Source: Pseudodesulfovibrio sp. 5S69
GTDB lineage: Bacteria; Desulfobacterota; Desulfovibrionia; Desulfovibrionales; Desulfovibrionaceae
Assembly (NCBI RefSeq): GCF_037094465.1
Contig: NZ_CP146609.1
Coordinates: forward strand, 3,405,501-3,469,500
Reading direction: 5' to 3'
Length of the DNA: 64,000 nucleotides
The notes beneath the pieces are model-generated. The model did not search any database. It was not told the origin of the DNA and saw only the letters and a program-made list of their open reading frames with translations. Both the position numbers and the translations under genes were made by a program. Of the stretch, positions 52,289 through 62,483 are shown piece after piece (the first letter of the stretch is position 1; every line of letters starts with the position of its first letter).

Positions 52289-53403
52289 ATGAATAGAGAT
52301 AGCAATATCGAATTGTTACGTATTGTTAGTATGATGCTTATTGTAATGCATCATTACGCAGTTCAAGGTGGATTTATTCTCGATCCAAACGTCGTCTCGT
52401 TGAATAAAATTGTTGTTCAATTTTTATCGGCTGGGGGAAGTTGGGGGTCGACTGCTTCGTTTTGATAACTGGATACTTTTTAGTCAACTCATCATTTAAA
52501 TTTGAAAAGCTATTGAAAATATGGGTATCTGTTTTCACCTATTCATTCCCTATCTACCTTATTTTTTTATCCATTGGAGTGGTAGACTTCCATATTAAGC
52601 AAGCCATAGTTAGTTTTTTCCCGATTATATTCAATACGTATTGGTTCATTACGACCTACGTGTTGCTTTATGTCTTTTCGCCATTCATTAACATATTCAT
52701 AAGGGCTATTGATAAGAGAACCCATCTATATGTGATCATGGTGCTAACTTTTGTGTGGTCTGTTGTTCCAACATTTACACCAGCGAGTTTAAATTTCTCA
52801 GCAATGGCGTGGTTTTCTACACTCTACATTATAGGCGCATATTTAAGATTATATCCAAATATAAAAATGACTAGAGTCAGTTTAACTGTTCCGGTAGTGT
52901 GTTACCTTTTTGTTTTATCGTCTATAGTTGTTTTTGACTTTGCTGGCCTTAAAGCTAGATTTTTTGGGATCCATGCCACATATTTCGTCGGCATGAACAA
53001 ACTCCCTATAGTTGTTTGCGCAGTTACGCTGTTTATAGCGTTTAAAAATTTGAAACTTAGCAATATTAAATTGATTAATATTATTTCTTCTTCCATGCTT
53101 GGTGTTTATTTAATACACGGCAATCAGTTTATAAGAAAGGTTTTGTGGATTGATGTTTTCAAAAATTATCAATATTATGAATCTGATATTCTCATATTGC
53201 ATGCAGTGATTTCGATTTTGTTTGTTTTTTTTGCGTGCATTGCTATCGATTTAATAAAACAAAAAACAATAGATAAGTCAGTTTTTCGTTTGTTGAGAAC
53301 GATTGTAGATTCAAAATTAATATTTTTTCTATGGCGACACTGCATCAAAGTAGTTGAAATGTATAAGTGTACACCAAAAGAATTACAGGTTGACGATAAA
53401 TGA
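52289..53403 (+). pseudogene. Acyltransferase-3 family membrane protein, frameshifted
   Basis: The N-terminal part (MNRDSNIELLRIVSMMLIVM then HHYAVQGG) is the typical opening of O-antigen/polysaccharide acyltransferases of the OafA type. The second part (GVDCFVLITGYFLV onward, ending 53403) continues the protein in another frame with about 10 membrane helices. The break lies in GCTGGGGGAAGTTGGGGG near 52430-52449. One extra G would restore the family motif GGKLGVDCFVLITGYF. The gene is very A/T-rich compared with the window, a sign of recent transfer. It could be a pseudogene, a phase-variable gene or a sequencing error in a poly-G run. Confidence 0.8.
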
Positions 53404-53680
53404 AGGCTAGCTTCCGTCATGTCCGCCATGTGTCTGTTTTTTCTCGAACCCATGCGAAAACGATGACAATCCGCGCCTTCCGCACAGCATGCGACGGGGA
53501 ATTTCGAATAGGTTTGGCGGCGGATAAGTCCAGCTTGATTAGTGTGTTATCTCTTAGTATTGGTTGAACGCCCTCAAAAATGGCATTCAGGGAATCGTAA
53601 AGATATAATTGGCTCAGCTTGTCTGCTCCTAATCCTACTGAAAGATCCCCCGGTTTTGCCGGAGATGTTATGACTATCTC
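53404..53680. other. Spacer after the acyltransferase, no gene recognised
   Basis: It changes back from A/T-rich to mixed composition. A minus-strand frame of about 100 codons runs from the right repeat through this spacer (VVAAEKD- to KTDTW-type residues), but I recognise no family. Confidence 0.4.
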
Positions 53681-53800
53681 ACGTGTCACCCAAGTGTCTT
53701 TTTCAGCGGCAACCATGGTTTTTGTGGTGAATATGGCATTTCCAACCCATTGAAATAACGTAGGTAAGCGTCCTCCCGGCTGATTGTTGACGGCCTTTCA
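53681..53800. repeat. Diverged direct repeat, right copy
   Basis: Counterpart of 51077-51195 (about two-thirds identical by eye, same orientation). The two copies bracket the integrase remnant, the HTH gene and the A/T-rich acyltransferase. Confidence 0.65.
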
Positions 53801-53844
53801 CGCCGTTAAGCGGGGGGCAACTCCACTTGGGAGGGCACGAAGGC

Positions 53845-53873
53845 AAAAGGCCTTGCGCACCATGCGCAAGGCC
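53845..53873 (-). terminator. Terminator after nuoH
   Basis: The perfect 11 bp stem GGCCTTGCGCA / TGCGCAAGGCC (loop CCA) is followed on the minus strand by TTTT. It ends the nuo transcript 30 bp after the nuoH stop. Confidence 0.85.
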
Positions 53874-53902
53874 CTTTCCGTTTGGTGTTGATTCCGGTCC
53901 GG

Positions 53903-54901
53903 TCAGCCCAGAGCGGCCATGACCGCGCCGGTGACGAGGACGTTGACCAGGGCCAGCGGCATGAGGACCTTCCAGCAGAAGTGCATGAGCTGGTCGTAGC
54001 GCAGCCTGGGCAGGGTGCCGCGGGTCCAGATGAGCAGGAAGGGGACGATCAGGATCTTGAGCAGCAGCCAGACCGGACCGGGGAGCCACGGGCCGCGCCA
54101 GCCGCCCAGGAAGAAGACGGCCATGAGCGCGCCGAGCAGGATCATGTTCACATACTCGCCCAGGAAGAACAAGGCGAAGCGCATGCCGCTGTACTCGGTG
54201 TGGAATCCGGCCTGGAGTTCGTTCTCGCCCTCGGGGATGTCGAACGGGATGCGCTTGGACTCGGCCAGGCCGCAGACGAAGAAGATCAGGGCGGCCACGG
54301 GCTGGACCACGATGAAGGGATAGCTCGCCTGGGCGTCGACGATGTCGGTCAGACTGAGCGACCCGGCGAGCATAAACACCGGGACCAGGGACAGAGACAG
54401 GGGCAGCTCGTAGCTGATCATCTGGGCCACGCCGCGCACGGACCCGATGAGCGAGAACTTGTTGTTGGAGGCCCAGCCGCCCAGGGCCACGCTGTACACG
54501 CCGATGGACGACAGGGCCAGAAAAACCAGGACCCCGATGTCCGTGTCGCCGATGACCAGGGGCACGGCGCGGCCGAAAAGATGGATGGTTTCGCCGAAGG
54601 GGACCAGGGCGAACACGGCCAGGGTGGTGAAGGTCAGGATGCCGGGCGCCAGGAAAAAGAGCACCCGGTCCGCGCCGTCCGGGACCAGATCCTCCTTGAG
54701 CAGCAGTTTGACGCCGTCGGCCAGCAGTTGCAGGGAGCCGTAGGGCCCCACGCGGTTGGGACCGTAGCGCAGTTGCATCCGCCCGAGCAGCTTGCGTTCG
54801 AACAGGACCATGTACGCGGCCAGGGTCAGGACCACCAGGAGCACCACCGCGCTTTTGATGATCAGTACCGTCAAGCCGAGCAGAAAATCTTCGCCCATCA
54901 C
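53903..54901 (-). CDS. nuoH: NADH-quinone oxidoreductase subunit H
   Basis: The 332-residue membrane subunit of complex I joins the peripheral arm to the membrane arm and forms part of the quinone site. About eight TM helices and the family segments AYMVLFERKLLGRMQLRYGP, ASNNKFSLIGSVRGVAQMIS and IPFDIPEGENELQAGFHTEY are intact. The ATG overlaps the nuoG stop by four bases. It is the last gene of the operon, followed by a terminator rather than nuoI. Confidence 0.96.
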   Translation of the reverse strand: MMGEDFLLGLTVLIIKSAVVLLVVLTLAAYMVLFERKLLGRMQLRYGPNRVGPYGSLQLLADGVKLLLKEDLVPDGADRVLFFLAPGILTFTTLAVFALVPFGETIHLFGRAVPLVIGDTDIGVLVFLALSSIGVYSVALGGWASNNKFSLIGSVRGVAQMISYELPLSLSLVPVFMLAGSLSLTDIVDAQASYPFIVVQPVAALIFFVCGLAESKRIPFDIPEGENELQAGFHTEYSGMRFALFFLGEYVNMILLGALMAVFFLGGWRGPWLPGPVWLLLKILIVPFLLIWTRGTLPRLRYDQLMHFCWKVLMPLALVNVLVTGAVMAALG

Positions 54902-57465
54902 AGGTTCCCTCCGGGGCAGCTATCGTCCGTATCGGCCCGCGCCATGGCCGCCCTGTCCTCGTCGCCCTGCTCCCGCCACAGCCGGTTCATGGAAATGGTC
55001 ACGGCCATCCCCCCGGCGGACTGCCAGCCGGTGCCGGGCGCCTTGGGCAGGACCACCGTGTTCCGGGCCATGTCCGGGCGGCAGCGCAGCACGTTCCGGG
55101 CCACACCCTGGGCCAGCGGGATCAGGATGGTCTGGCCCTCCTCGAAATGCATGGCTGCCGCGTCCTCGGGGTGCATGAAGACGCAAGGTTCGGGCAGCAG
55201 CGTGTGGCCCGGCTCGCCCAGGTTGGCCAGCCGGTCCGCGCCGAAGGTGGAGCCCGAGACGAGCACGTCGCACCGCCCTTCCTCCTGCCCGGCCGCGACA
55301 AACGGGGCCAGCCAATCCAGAGAGGCGAAGCGCACCGGGGCCGTGGAAGGCAGGATCGGGACACCGCGTTCGGCCGAAGCCTCGGCCATGGCCGTGCGCA
55401 GGCGTCCTTCGGCCGGGGACACCGTTTCGGGCTCGGCGGCATCGGACAAGAGCAAATCCGCCCACCCGGCCGCGCCGCGCGGGTCGTTGCCGGGGATACC
55501 GGCGCCGAGCGTGCGCGGCGGGTGCGAGCCGTGGCCGTCCTGGATCACCGGGAGCCCTCCGGCAAAGACCGGTTCGGCGCGCTGCAGCAGGCCGTGGTTG
55601 TCGACCAGGCAGCCGCCGGTCTCGAAAATCGTGTTCAGGGGCAGGGCCACCTGCGCCCGGCTCCACGTGGCCGACGGCGCGCAGTCCATGCAGACCAGCA
55701 GATCGAGCTTGCCGACCGCCGCCTCAATGGCCTGGCCGCCGGGATACTCCCCGAGGGGATCGGCCCCGATGCAGACGAGCGCCTTGGCGGCCTTGCCCTC
55801 CTCGGCGGGCAGCATCCGCCCTTCCAGGCTGGGCCCGTCCCCGCCCGCGAGCAGGGCCGCGCCCAGGGAATCGGCGCGCGGCAGCAGGCAGAACAGCCCG
55901 GAGCGGACCTCAGTTTGGTCCTCCGTGCCCGTCCGGCGCAGCAGCCGGGCCACTCCGGCGGCCAGGGTCGGCCACTGGGCGGGCATGGCCGCGGCCGAGC
56001 AGACCACCACCGGGCGCTCGGCCCGGGCCAGGGCATGGGCCACGGGGTCCAGTTCGCCGTTCCATTCGCTGAAATCTCCGGCCCGCCCTTCCGTCACGGA
56101 TTGCAGCTCCCGCCAGAAGGCGAGCGCCTCGCCCTGAAAATCCGCCTCGGTGAAGGCGCGCCCGAGAAGCGTCGCCAGGGCCACGGGGAGCAGCCGCCTC
56201 GGCACGGACAGTTTGACCGCCTCGCAGGGCAGGTCCACGGGCCGGGGATCGAGCACGCCCACCACGGCCCCTGCCCTCGCCGCCTGGCGGATAGCCAGGG
56301 CCGCCATGGGCGCTTCACGCAGAGGGTCGGCCCCCAGTACCAGGACCATGTCGGCCTTGCGGACCTGTTCCATGTTCCAGGCCAGGTCCACATCCAGGCC
56401 TGCGGCCGCGTTCAGGCAAGCGAGCCGCTCGTCCTCGGTCAAAAAAAAGCTCGGCGCGGGCACGCCCAGTCCATCCGCCAGCCGCCGGGCCGCGAGCAGG
56501 TCCTCCACGGTGCACCGGGAGGACGCGTGCACGGCCACGGACTCGGGGCCGTGGGAGGCGATGACCGCTTTCAACCGGTCCATGGCGGCGGTCGCCGCCT
56601 CCTCCGGAGACACGGGCCGTCCGTCCACCAGCGCGGTGCGGGGCCTGTCGGGCATGGAGGCGTAACCGAAGCCGTAGCGGCCTCGGTCGCACAGAAAATC
56701 GCCGTTGACCGCCTCGTTGAAACGGTTCTCCACGCGCAGGACTTCGCGGTAGCGCACGGCGGGCAGGGTGTTGCAGCCGAGCGAGCAGTGCGCGCAGACC
56801 GACGGCTTGCGCTCCAGGTCCCAGCGCCGGGCGCGGTACCGGGACGGCTTGTCGGTCAGGGTGCCGGTGGGGCAGATCTCGCCCAGATTACCGGAGAACG
56901 GCGATTCCAGCCTGCCCGGCTCGAAACGTTGATAAGTCACCCGCCCGGCGATGCCGAAGGTTCCGAAGTCCGTGCCCCCGGCGTATTCCCGGTAGAAACG
57001 CACGCAGCGGTAGCAGTGGATGCAGCGGTTCATCTCGTGCTCGATGAGCGGGCCGAGATACTGGTTCTCATAGGTCCGCTTGGGCCCCCTGTAGTTGCGC
57101 AGGGAATGGCCGCCGGACACGGTGGTGTCCTGAAGCAGGCAGTGCCCGCCCTCGTCGCAGATGGGGCAGTCGTGGGGATGGTCGAGCATCAGCCACTCGA
57201 TGATCTGGGCCCGGAAGGCCATGGCGTCCGGGTGGTCGGTGGACACGACCATGCCGTCGCGCGCGTCGACCATGCAGCTCATGTCCAGGTCCTTCTTGTG
57301 CCCTTCCAGAAATTTGACCGCGCACATGCGGCAGGCCCCGACCGCGCCCAGGGACTTGAGGTAGCAGAACCGGGGGATCATGATCCCCAGGCTTTCGGCG
57401 GCGTCGATAACCTTGGTGCCCACGGCCACCTCCACCTCGCGCCCGTCAATAATCAGCCTGGGCAT
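54898..57465 (-). CDS. nuoG: NADH-quinone oxidoreductase subunit G
   Basis: The 855-residue iron-sulfur subunit has the N-terminal 2Fe-2S ligands Cys34, Cys45, Cys48 and Cys64. A His-ligated 4Fe-4S site follows (HPHDCPICDEGGHC, 96-109), then 4Fe-4S sites at NRCIHCYRCVRF and EICPTG. KPSVCAHCSLGC begins the molybdopterin-oxidoreductase-like part, which reaches to the C-terminus (PGTGWQSAGGM region). It carries electrons from NuoEF to NuoI/NuoB. It overlaps nuoF by one base and nuoH by four. Confidence 0.95.
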   Translation of the reverse strand: MPRLIIDGREVEVAVGTKVIDAAESLGIMIPRFCYLKSLGAVGACRMCAVKFLEGHKKDLDMSCMVDARDGMVVSTDHPDAMAFRAQIIEWLMLDHPHDCPICDEGGHCLLQDTTVSGGHSLRNYRGPKRTYENQYLGPLIEHEMNRCIHCYRCVRFYREYAGGTDFGTFGIAGRVTYQRFEPGRLESPFSGNLGEICPTGTLTDKPSRYRARRWDLERKPSVCAHCSLGCNTLPAVRYREVLRVENRFNEAVNGDFLCDRGRYGFGYASMPDRPRTALVDGRPVSPEEAATAAMDRLKAVIASHGPESVAVHASSRCTVEDLLAARRLADGLGVPAPSFFLTEDERLACLNAAAGLDVDLAWNMEQVRKADMVLVLGADPLREAPMAALAIRQAARAGAVVGVLDPRPVDLPCEAVKLSVPRRLLPVALATLLGRAFTEADFQGEALAFWRELQSVTEGRAGDFSEWNGELDPVAHALARAERPVVVCSAAAMPAQWPTLAAGVARLLRRTGTEDQTEVRSGLFCLLPRADSLGAALLAGGDGPSLEGRMLPAEEGKAAKALVCIGADPLGEYPGGQAIEAAVGKLDLLVCMDCAPSATWSRAQVALPLNTIFETGGCLVDNHGLLQRAEPVFAGGLPVIQDGHGSHPPRTLGAGIPGNDPRGAAGWADLLLSDAAEPETVSPAEGRLRTAMAEASAERGVPILPSTAPVRFASLDWLAPFVAAGQEEGRCDVLVSGSTFGADRLANLGEPGHTLLPEPCVFMHPEDAAAMHFEEGQTILIPLAQGVARNVLRCRPDMARNTVVLPKAPGTGWQSAGGMAVTISMNRLWREQGDEDRAAMARADTDDSCPGGNL

Positions 57466-58847
57466 CAGCCGTCCCTCCCTTCGGCGTCCGCGTCACCGGA
57501 GTCCGTGTCCCGGTGCGCCGCGTCCGGGTGCGCCGCGTCCCGGTCCAGGGTAGTCCACAGGCCGGGCTTGACCACGCCCGCGCCTTTGAACGGGCAACCC
57601 CGGCCGCCCAGGTGCTCGCGCACCTCGTCACGGAAATGGTTGAGCAGCCCATGGACCGGCATGGCCGCGCCCGGCGCGAAGCCGCAGTAGGCGTGCTGCA
57701 TGCCGTCGGCCACCCGTTGCAGGAGCGCGACGTCCCGCTCCCCGGCCTCGCCCGCCTCTATGCGCTCCAGGATGTGCTTCATGTAGGGGATGCCCTCGCG
57801 GCACGGGGTGCACCAGCCGCAGGACTCGCGGGCGAAATAGGTCAGGATGTTGATGGTCGCCTGGACCAGGCAGGTGTTCCTGTCGAAGACGATGACCGAG
57901 CCGGTGCCCAGGGACAGCCCGGCCTTCTTCATGGAGTCGAAGTCCATGGGCGTCTCCAAGTGTTCCCTGGCCACGAAACTGGTGGACGTGCCGCCCGGCA
58001 GGCAGGTCTTGAATTCCGCGCCCGGCAGCATGCCTCCAGCCGCCCCGAAGATGATGTCCCCGAGCCGGGTGCCGCCCGGCAGCTCGAAGCAGCCGGGCTC
58101 GGCCACCTCGCCGCTGACGGAGTAGAGCTTGGTGCCGTCCCCGGTGGGCGACGCGGCCAGGGACTTGAACCACTCCACCCCGTTGCGCAGAATGGCCGGG
58201 ACCGAGGCCAGGGTCTCCACGTTGTTGACCACCGTGGGCAGCCCCCACAGGCCCGAGTCGGTCATGTGGCTGTTCTTGTCCGGGTTGGGCCGCTTGCCCA
58301 TGATGGCGTTGGCCTGGGCCGAACTCTCGCCGCAGATGTACCGCCCGGCGCTGCGGTGCACGTCGATGTCGAAGGAAAAATCGCTGCCCAGGATGTTGCG
58401 GCCCAGGAACCCGGCCTCGCGGGCCACGTCCAGTTCCCGCTCCAGCAGCCGGGCATCCGCGTCGTAGGACGGCCGGATGAAGAACACGCCGTGGTCCGCC
58501 TGGACCGCGTAGCCGCACAGGACGATGCCCTCGATGACCAGGTGGGGGTCGGTGTTGACCAGGATGCGGTCCTTGAAGGTGCCGGGCTCCATCTCGTCGG
58601 TGTTGCACTGGATGTACCGGGGATGGGGCGCGTCCTTGCGCACGAAGCTCCACTTGCGCCCGGTGGGGAACCCGGCCCCGCCCCGGCCGCGCAGCCCGGA
58701 GTCCATGACCTCTTTGATGACGTCGTCCGGGGTCATGGTCCGCACCGCCTGGATGAGCCCGTCGTAGCCCCCGCCCGCGCGGTAGTCCGCGAGGCTGGCG
58801 GGGCGGCAGTCCGCACGCCGGTTCTTGAAAAGCACCTGTTCGCTCAT
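57465..58847 (-). CDS. nuoF: NADH-quinone oxidoreductase subunit F (FMN/NADH-binding)
   Basis: The 460-residue flavin subunit has the FMN loop GLRGRGGAGFPTGRKW, YIQCNTDEMEPGTFKDR and the C-terminal 4Fe-4S ligands ESCGWCTPCREG and HAYCGFAPGA. One segment departs from the common consensus: GESSAQANAIMGKRPNPD where GEETALLESLEGKRGQPR is usual. The last 25 residues are a low-complexity Asp/His/Ala tail. The nuoG start overlaps its stop. Confidence 0.95.
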   Translation of the reverse strand: MSEQVLFKNRRADCRPASLADYRAGGGYDGLIQAVRTMTPDDVIKEVMDSGLRGRGGAGFPTGRKWSFVRKDAPHPRYIQCNTDEMEPGTFKDRILVNTDPHLVIEGIVLCGYAVQADHGVFFIRPSYDADARLLERELDVAREAGFLGRNILGSDFSFDIDVHRSAGRYICGESSAQANAIMGKRPNPDKNSHMTDSGLWGLPTVVNNVETLASVPAILRNGVEWFKSLAASPTGDGTKLYSVSGEVAEPGCFELPGGTRLGDIIFGAAGGMLPGAEFKTCLPGGTSTSFVAREHLETPMDFDSMKKAGLSLGTGSVIVFDRNTCLVQATINILTYFARESCGWCTPCREGIPYMKHILERIEAGEAGERDVALLQRVADGMQHAYCGFAPGAAMPVHGLLNHFRDEVREHLGGRGCPFKGAGVVKPGLWTTLDRDAAHPDAAHRDTDSGDADAEGRDG

Positions 58848-58851
58848 GGCC

Positions 58852-59352
58852 TCACCTGCACAGACACAGCGGGATGGTGTCGGCGTTTTCGCGCAGTTCT
58901 TCGAGAATCCGGTCCACCTTTTCCGGGGTCAGCCTGCCGTAGTGCTCACCGTTGACGAGCATGGCCGGGGCGTTGTGGCAATTGCCCAGGCAGGCCGTGG
59001 GCAGGACGGTGAACAGCCCGTCCGGAGTGGTCTCGCCCACCGCCACCCCGAGCTTGCGGCAGAGGTAGTCGAACAGCCCGTTCTCGTGGTGCATCCAGCA
59101 GGCCACGCCGTCGCAGACGTGGATCACGAACCGGCCCAGCGGCTCGCGGTAGATGAAGTCGTAGAAGGTGGCCAGCTCCTCGAGCTCGACCTCGGTCTTG
59201 CCCGTGAGCCGGGCCGCGTGGCCCATGGCCTCGTCCGAAAAATAGCCGAAATGCCGTTGCAGGAGGTAGATCACATCGATGATCTTCTCCTCCACGTGGT
59301 CCGTGTCCCGGACCATGGCCGCTATTTCCTGTTCCAATTCCCTGGGGAGCAT
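58852..59352 (-). CDS. nuoE: NADH-quinone oxidoreductase subunit E
   Basis: The 166-residue 2Fe-2S thioredoxin-like subunit has a helical N-terminus (IIDVIYLLQRHFGYFSDEAM), ATFYDFIYREPLGRF, and ligands in VCDGVACWMH and LPTACLGNCHNAP. It pairs with NuoF in the NADH-oxidising module. It lies 4 bp before nuoF. Confidence 0.95.
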   Translation of the reverse strand: MLPRELEQEIAAMVRDTDHVEEKIIDVIYLLQRHFGYFSDEAMGHAARLTGKTEVELEELATFYDFIYREPLGRFVIHVCDGVACWMHHENGLFDYLCRKLGVAVGETTPDGLFTVLPTACLGNCHNAPAMLVNGEHYGRLTPEKVDRILEELRENADTIPLCLCR

Positions 59353-59365
59353 GTTCCCTGTTCTC

Positions 59366-61810
59366 CTAGCGGTCCAGATCGGGCGCGATGTAGTCCAGCG
59401 AGCCCATGATGGCGATGAAGTCGGCGATGGTGTGGCCGATGGTCATCAGGGGCAGGGCCTGTACCGAAGCGTAGCCCGGCGAGCGCATGTGCAGCCGATA
59501 GGGCATGTTGCCGCCGTCGCTGACCACGTAGAACCCCTGCTCGCCGCGGGGGGCTTCGGTGGCCGCATACGCCTCGCCCGCGGGCACCTTGGGGCCGCGC
59601 GTGGCGTTGATGAAATGATGGATCAGGCTCTCGATGTCCCGCAGGGTGTCCCGCTTGTCCGGGATGCAGTAGCGGTAGTCGTCGGCCATGAACCGGCCGG
59701 AAGGCATCCACTCCAGGCACTGGGCGATGATCCGGTTGCTCTGGACCATCTCCTCGAAGCGGACCTCGAAGCGGGCCAGGCAGTCGCCGTCCTCGCGAGT
59801 CGGGATGTCGAAATCGTACTGCTCGTAGCCGGAGTACGGGGCGACTTTCCGCAGGTCCCTGGTCGAGCCGCAGGCCCGCAGGTTGGCCCCGGAGATGCCG
59901 TGGTCCACGGCGTCCGCAAGCGACAGGCGGCCGATGCCCTTGACCCTTGCCCGGACGATGGGGTTGCCGGTGATCATCCTCCGGTAGCCTTCCACCCGCT
60001 TCGGAAAAATCGTGACGAAATCGCGGACCAGCTTGTCCCAGCCGTCGGGCAGGTCCATGGCCAGGCCGCCGATGCGCAGCCAGGCCGGATGCAGCCGCGC
60101 CCCGGTGATGGCCTCCATGATGTCCAGGATCTGCTCGCGCTCCCGGAAGGTATGGAAGACCGGGGTGATCATGCCCAGGTCCTGGACCATGGTCCCGAGC
60201 CAGAGCAGGTGGTTGGACAGGCGGTAGAACTCGGCCAGCATGACGCGTACGCACTGGGCCCGGTCGGGCACGGCCACGCCGCAGAGCTTCTCCACGGCCA
60301 GCAGATAGGTCAGGTTGTTGGCCGCCCCGCTCAGGTAGTCCAGCCGGTCGGTGTAGGGGATGAACTGGTGCCAGGACTGGTGCTCGGCGATCTTCTCCAC
60401 GCCCCGGTGGTGGTAGCCGATGTCCGTGGTCATATCCACGATCTCCTCGCCGTAGAGTTCGAGGATGAAGCGGACCAGCCCGTGGGTGCTGTAGTGGTGC
60501 GGGCCGATGTTGAGCACGAACTCGCGCCGGGCGGGCGGCGCGGCGTGGGCCTTTTCGAGCAGGCTGACCGCGTCCTCGGGCTGCTCGCGCCGGGCGTCCT
60601 CGGCCAGGTACGGGGCCATCTCCGTGGCCCGCTGCGGGTCGCCCTTGCGCAGGGGGTGGCCCTGCCACTCCTCGGGCATGATCAGCCGCCGCAGGCCGGG
60701 ATGGCCCGCGAAACGGATGCCGAACATGTCCCACATCTCGCACTCGTACCAGTTGGCGCTGGGCCACACGGCGGTGACGCTCGGCAGTTCGAGGCTCTCG
60801 CCCACGGGCACCCGAATCCGCAGGTACTCGATGGAGCTCAAGGACGTCAGGGTGTAGATCGCCGTAAAATCGTGATCGGGCCGGACCTTGCGGGCGGTCT
60901 CGTCCACGGCCGTGATGTCCTCCAGCCGCTCGAACCGGATGGGCGCCTCACGCTTGCAGAAATCGAGGACCTCGACCACGCGCTCGACCGGGACCGTGAC
61001 GGTGGGCATGTCCACGGGGGACTCGTGCCAGGCCAGAAGCTCGCCGAACCGGGCGGCCAGGGCCTCGCGCAGGGATTCGTGGACGGGAGTGAACGGAAAT
61101 TTCGGGGCCGGGGGCGTCCACATGTCGTCGGACCGGGAGCCCGCGAAGAGGGGCGGGGTCACCGAGGTGCCGCGCGCCGGGATGCCGGCCATGCCGGGCC
61201 CGCGCGTGTCGCGGTCCTTGGTCTCGCCCGGGACCAGGATGTCGTCGCGCCCGCCCAGGTGGCCGCCCTCCAGGTTGAGCACCGGGCGCAGGGGGCGGTT
61301 CTTCTGGCGGATCATGTCCTGGAGGGTGATCAGGCCGTGCAGCAGCGCCTCGGGCCGCGGCGGACAGCCGGTCACGTAGACGTCCACCGGGATGATCTGG
61401 TCCACGCCCTGGACCACGCTGTACACGTCGTACATGCCCCCGGTGTTGGCGCAGGAGCCCATGGAGATGACCCACTTGGGCCGGGGCATTTGCTCGTAGA
61501 CGCGCTTGACCATGGGCGCGGCCTTCTTGAAGACCGTGCCCGAAACCACCAGGAGGTCGGCCTGGCGGGGCGAGCCGCGCAGTACCTCGGCCCCGAAGCG
61601 GGCGATGTCGTACACCCCGGTGAAGACCGTGGCCTGCTCCACGAAGCAGCAGGACAGGCCGAAGAACAAGGGCCACAGGCTGTTCGCCTGGCACCAGTTG
61701 AGGACCATATCGCCCAGGCCCGCCCTGCCCGGCAGGGTCTTGGCCGCGTCCGCGTCGCCCTTCATGGCGGCCCGCACGGCCCGGTCTATCGCTTGCGCGT
61801 CATGCCCCAT
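59366..61810 (-). CDS. nuoBCD: Fused NADH-quinone oxidoreductase subunits B, C and D
   Basis: The single 814-residue protein joins three subunits. NuoB (about 20-200) has the cluster N2 ligands [23 protein letters not shown] and VTGCPPRP. NuoC (about 245-395) ends around [20 protein letters not shown]. NuoD follows to the end, with [35 protein letters not shown], SYPRxGG-equivalent residues and [17 protein letters not shown]. The start ATG 61810 has GGGAGG upstream and overlaps nuoA by 25 bases. Triple fusions are known in some bacteria but are not the usual arrangement. Confidence 0.93.
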   Translation of the reverse strand: MGHDAQAIDRAVRAAMKGDADAAKTLPGRAGLGDMVLNWCQANSLWPLFFGLSCCFVEQATVFTGVYDIARFGAEVLRGSPRQADLLVVSGTVFKKAAPMVKRVYEQMPRPKWVISMGSCANTGGMYDVYSVVQGVDQIIPVDVYVTGCPPRPEALLHGLITLQDMIRQKNRPLRPVLNLEGGHLGGRDDILVPGETKDRDTRGPGMAGIPARGTSVTPPLFAGSRSDDMWTPPAPKFPFTPVHESLREALAARFGELLAWHESPVDMPTVTVPVERVVEVLDFCKREAPIRFERLEDITAVDETARKVRPDHDFTAIYTLTSLSSIEYLRIRVPVGESLELPSVTAVWPSANWYECEMWDMFGIRFAGHPGLRRLIMPEEWQGHPLRKGDPQRATEMAPYLAEDARREQPEDAVSLLEKAHAAPPARREFVLNIGPHHYSTHGLVRFILELYGEEIVDMTTDIGYHHRGVEKIAEHQSWHQFIPYTDRLDYLSGAANNLTYLLAVEKLCGVAVPDRAQCVRVMLAEFYRLSNHLLWLGTMVQDLGMITPVFHTFREREQILDIMEAITGARLHPAWLRIGGLAMDLPDGWDKLVRDFVTIFPKRVEGYRRMITGNPIVRARVKGIGRLSLADAVDHGISGANLRACGSTRDLRKVAPYSGYEQYDFDIPTREDGDCLARFEVRFEEMVQSNRIIAQCLEWMPSGRFMADDYRYCIPDKRDTLRDIESLIHHFINATRGPKVPAGEAYAATEAPRGEQGFYVVSDGGNMPYRLHMRSPGYASVQALPLMTIGHTIADFIAIMGSLDYIAPDLDR

Positions 61811-62199
61811 TCGAGGCCTCCCTTGCGCCAGACCCAGAACAGACCGAGCATCAGCACGCCGATGAAAAAGGTTATCTGGCCCCAGGAGGCCCAGGTCAGG
61901 CGGGTGAAGGACACGGCCCAGGAGACCACGTACACCGCCTCCACGTCGAAGAGCAGGAAGAAGACCGCCACCAGCCAGAACGGGGCCGGGTAGCTCGGCC
62001 GGGCCGAGCCCGAGGGAATCACGCCGCACTCGTACGGGCGGCCCTTCTCCCCCTCGCTCCGCCTGCGGGTCAGGACCACGGACAGGGTCAGCAGCGCCGT
62101 GACCAGACCGGCCGCCAGCAGGGCGAAGACGATCAGGGAAAAGACGCTGGGGTCCCAGGCGTTGAACCCGGTGGACATGTATTCCGGTGATTGCGGCAT
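61786..62199 (-). CDS. nuoA: NADH-quinone oxidoreductase subunit A
   Basis: The 137-residue subunit has three TM helices, [13 protein letters not shown] (the conserved Glu/Cys-containing loop) and [19 protein letters not shown]. It is the first gene of the minus-strand operon and diverges from cydA across 284 bp. Confidence 0.94.
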   Translation of the reverse strand: MPQSPEYMSTGFNAWDPSVFSLIVFALLAAGLVTALLTLSVVLTRRRSEGEKGRPYECGVIPSGSARPSYPAPFWLVAVFFLLFDVEAVYVVSWAVSFTRLTWASWGQITFFIGVLMLGLFWVWRKGGLEWGMTRKR

Positions 62200-62483
62200 G
62201 CGTTGCGATCCTTTTTTCGGTCAACGGCCGACCGGCCGTTGCGGGCCCGCGGGCCGGCGTTTCCCGGCCCGGCGAATCAAGCCCGACCCCTCCTGTTTAA
62301 TAGCTTCGGTCATTTAAAACAAGTTACTGTTGGCAAAATACTGAAAGAACCTTTATCTATGGGGTCATGTTGCTGGCAATTTTCACAGACCGGTTGCCTC
62401 TTCGAGTTTTTTGAGGGACACTGCAAGGCGGTTTCCGGCAGGGCCTTTTGCCGTGCCGAAACGGCGGAATCGAGCAGCGAGAC
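62200..62483. other. Divergent promoter region between nuoA and cydA
   Basis: The left part is very G/C-rich with hairpin potential (GGCCGACCGGCC, CGGGCCCGCGGGCCGG); the part from 62295 is A/T-richer. No clear -35/-10 pair, Rex or FNR palindrome was found by eye. Confidence 0.5.
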
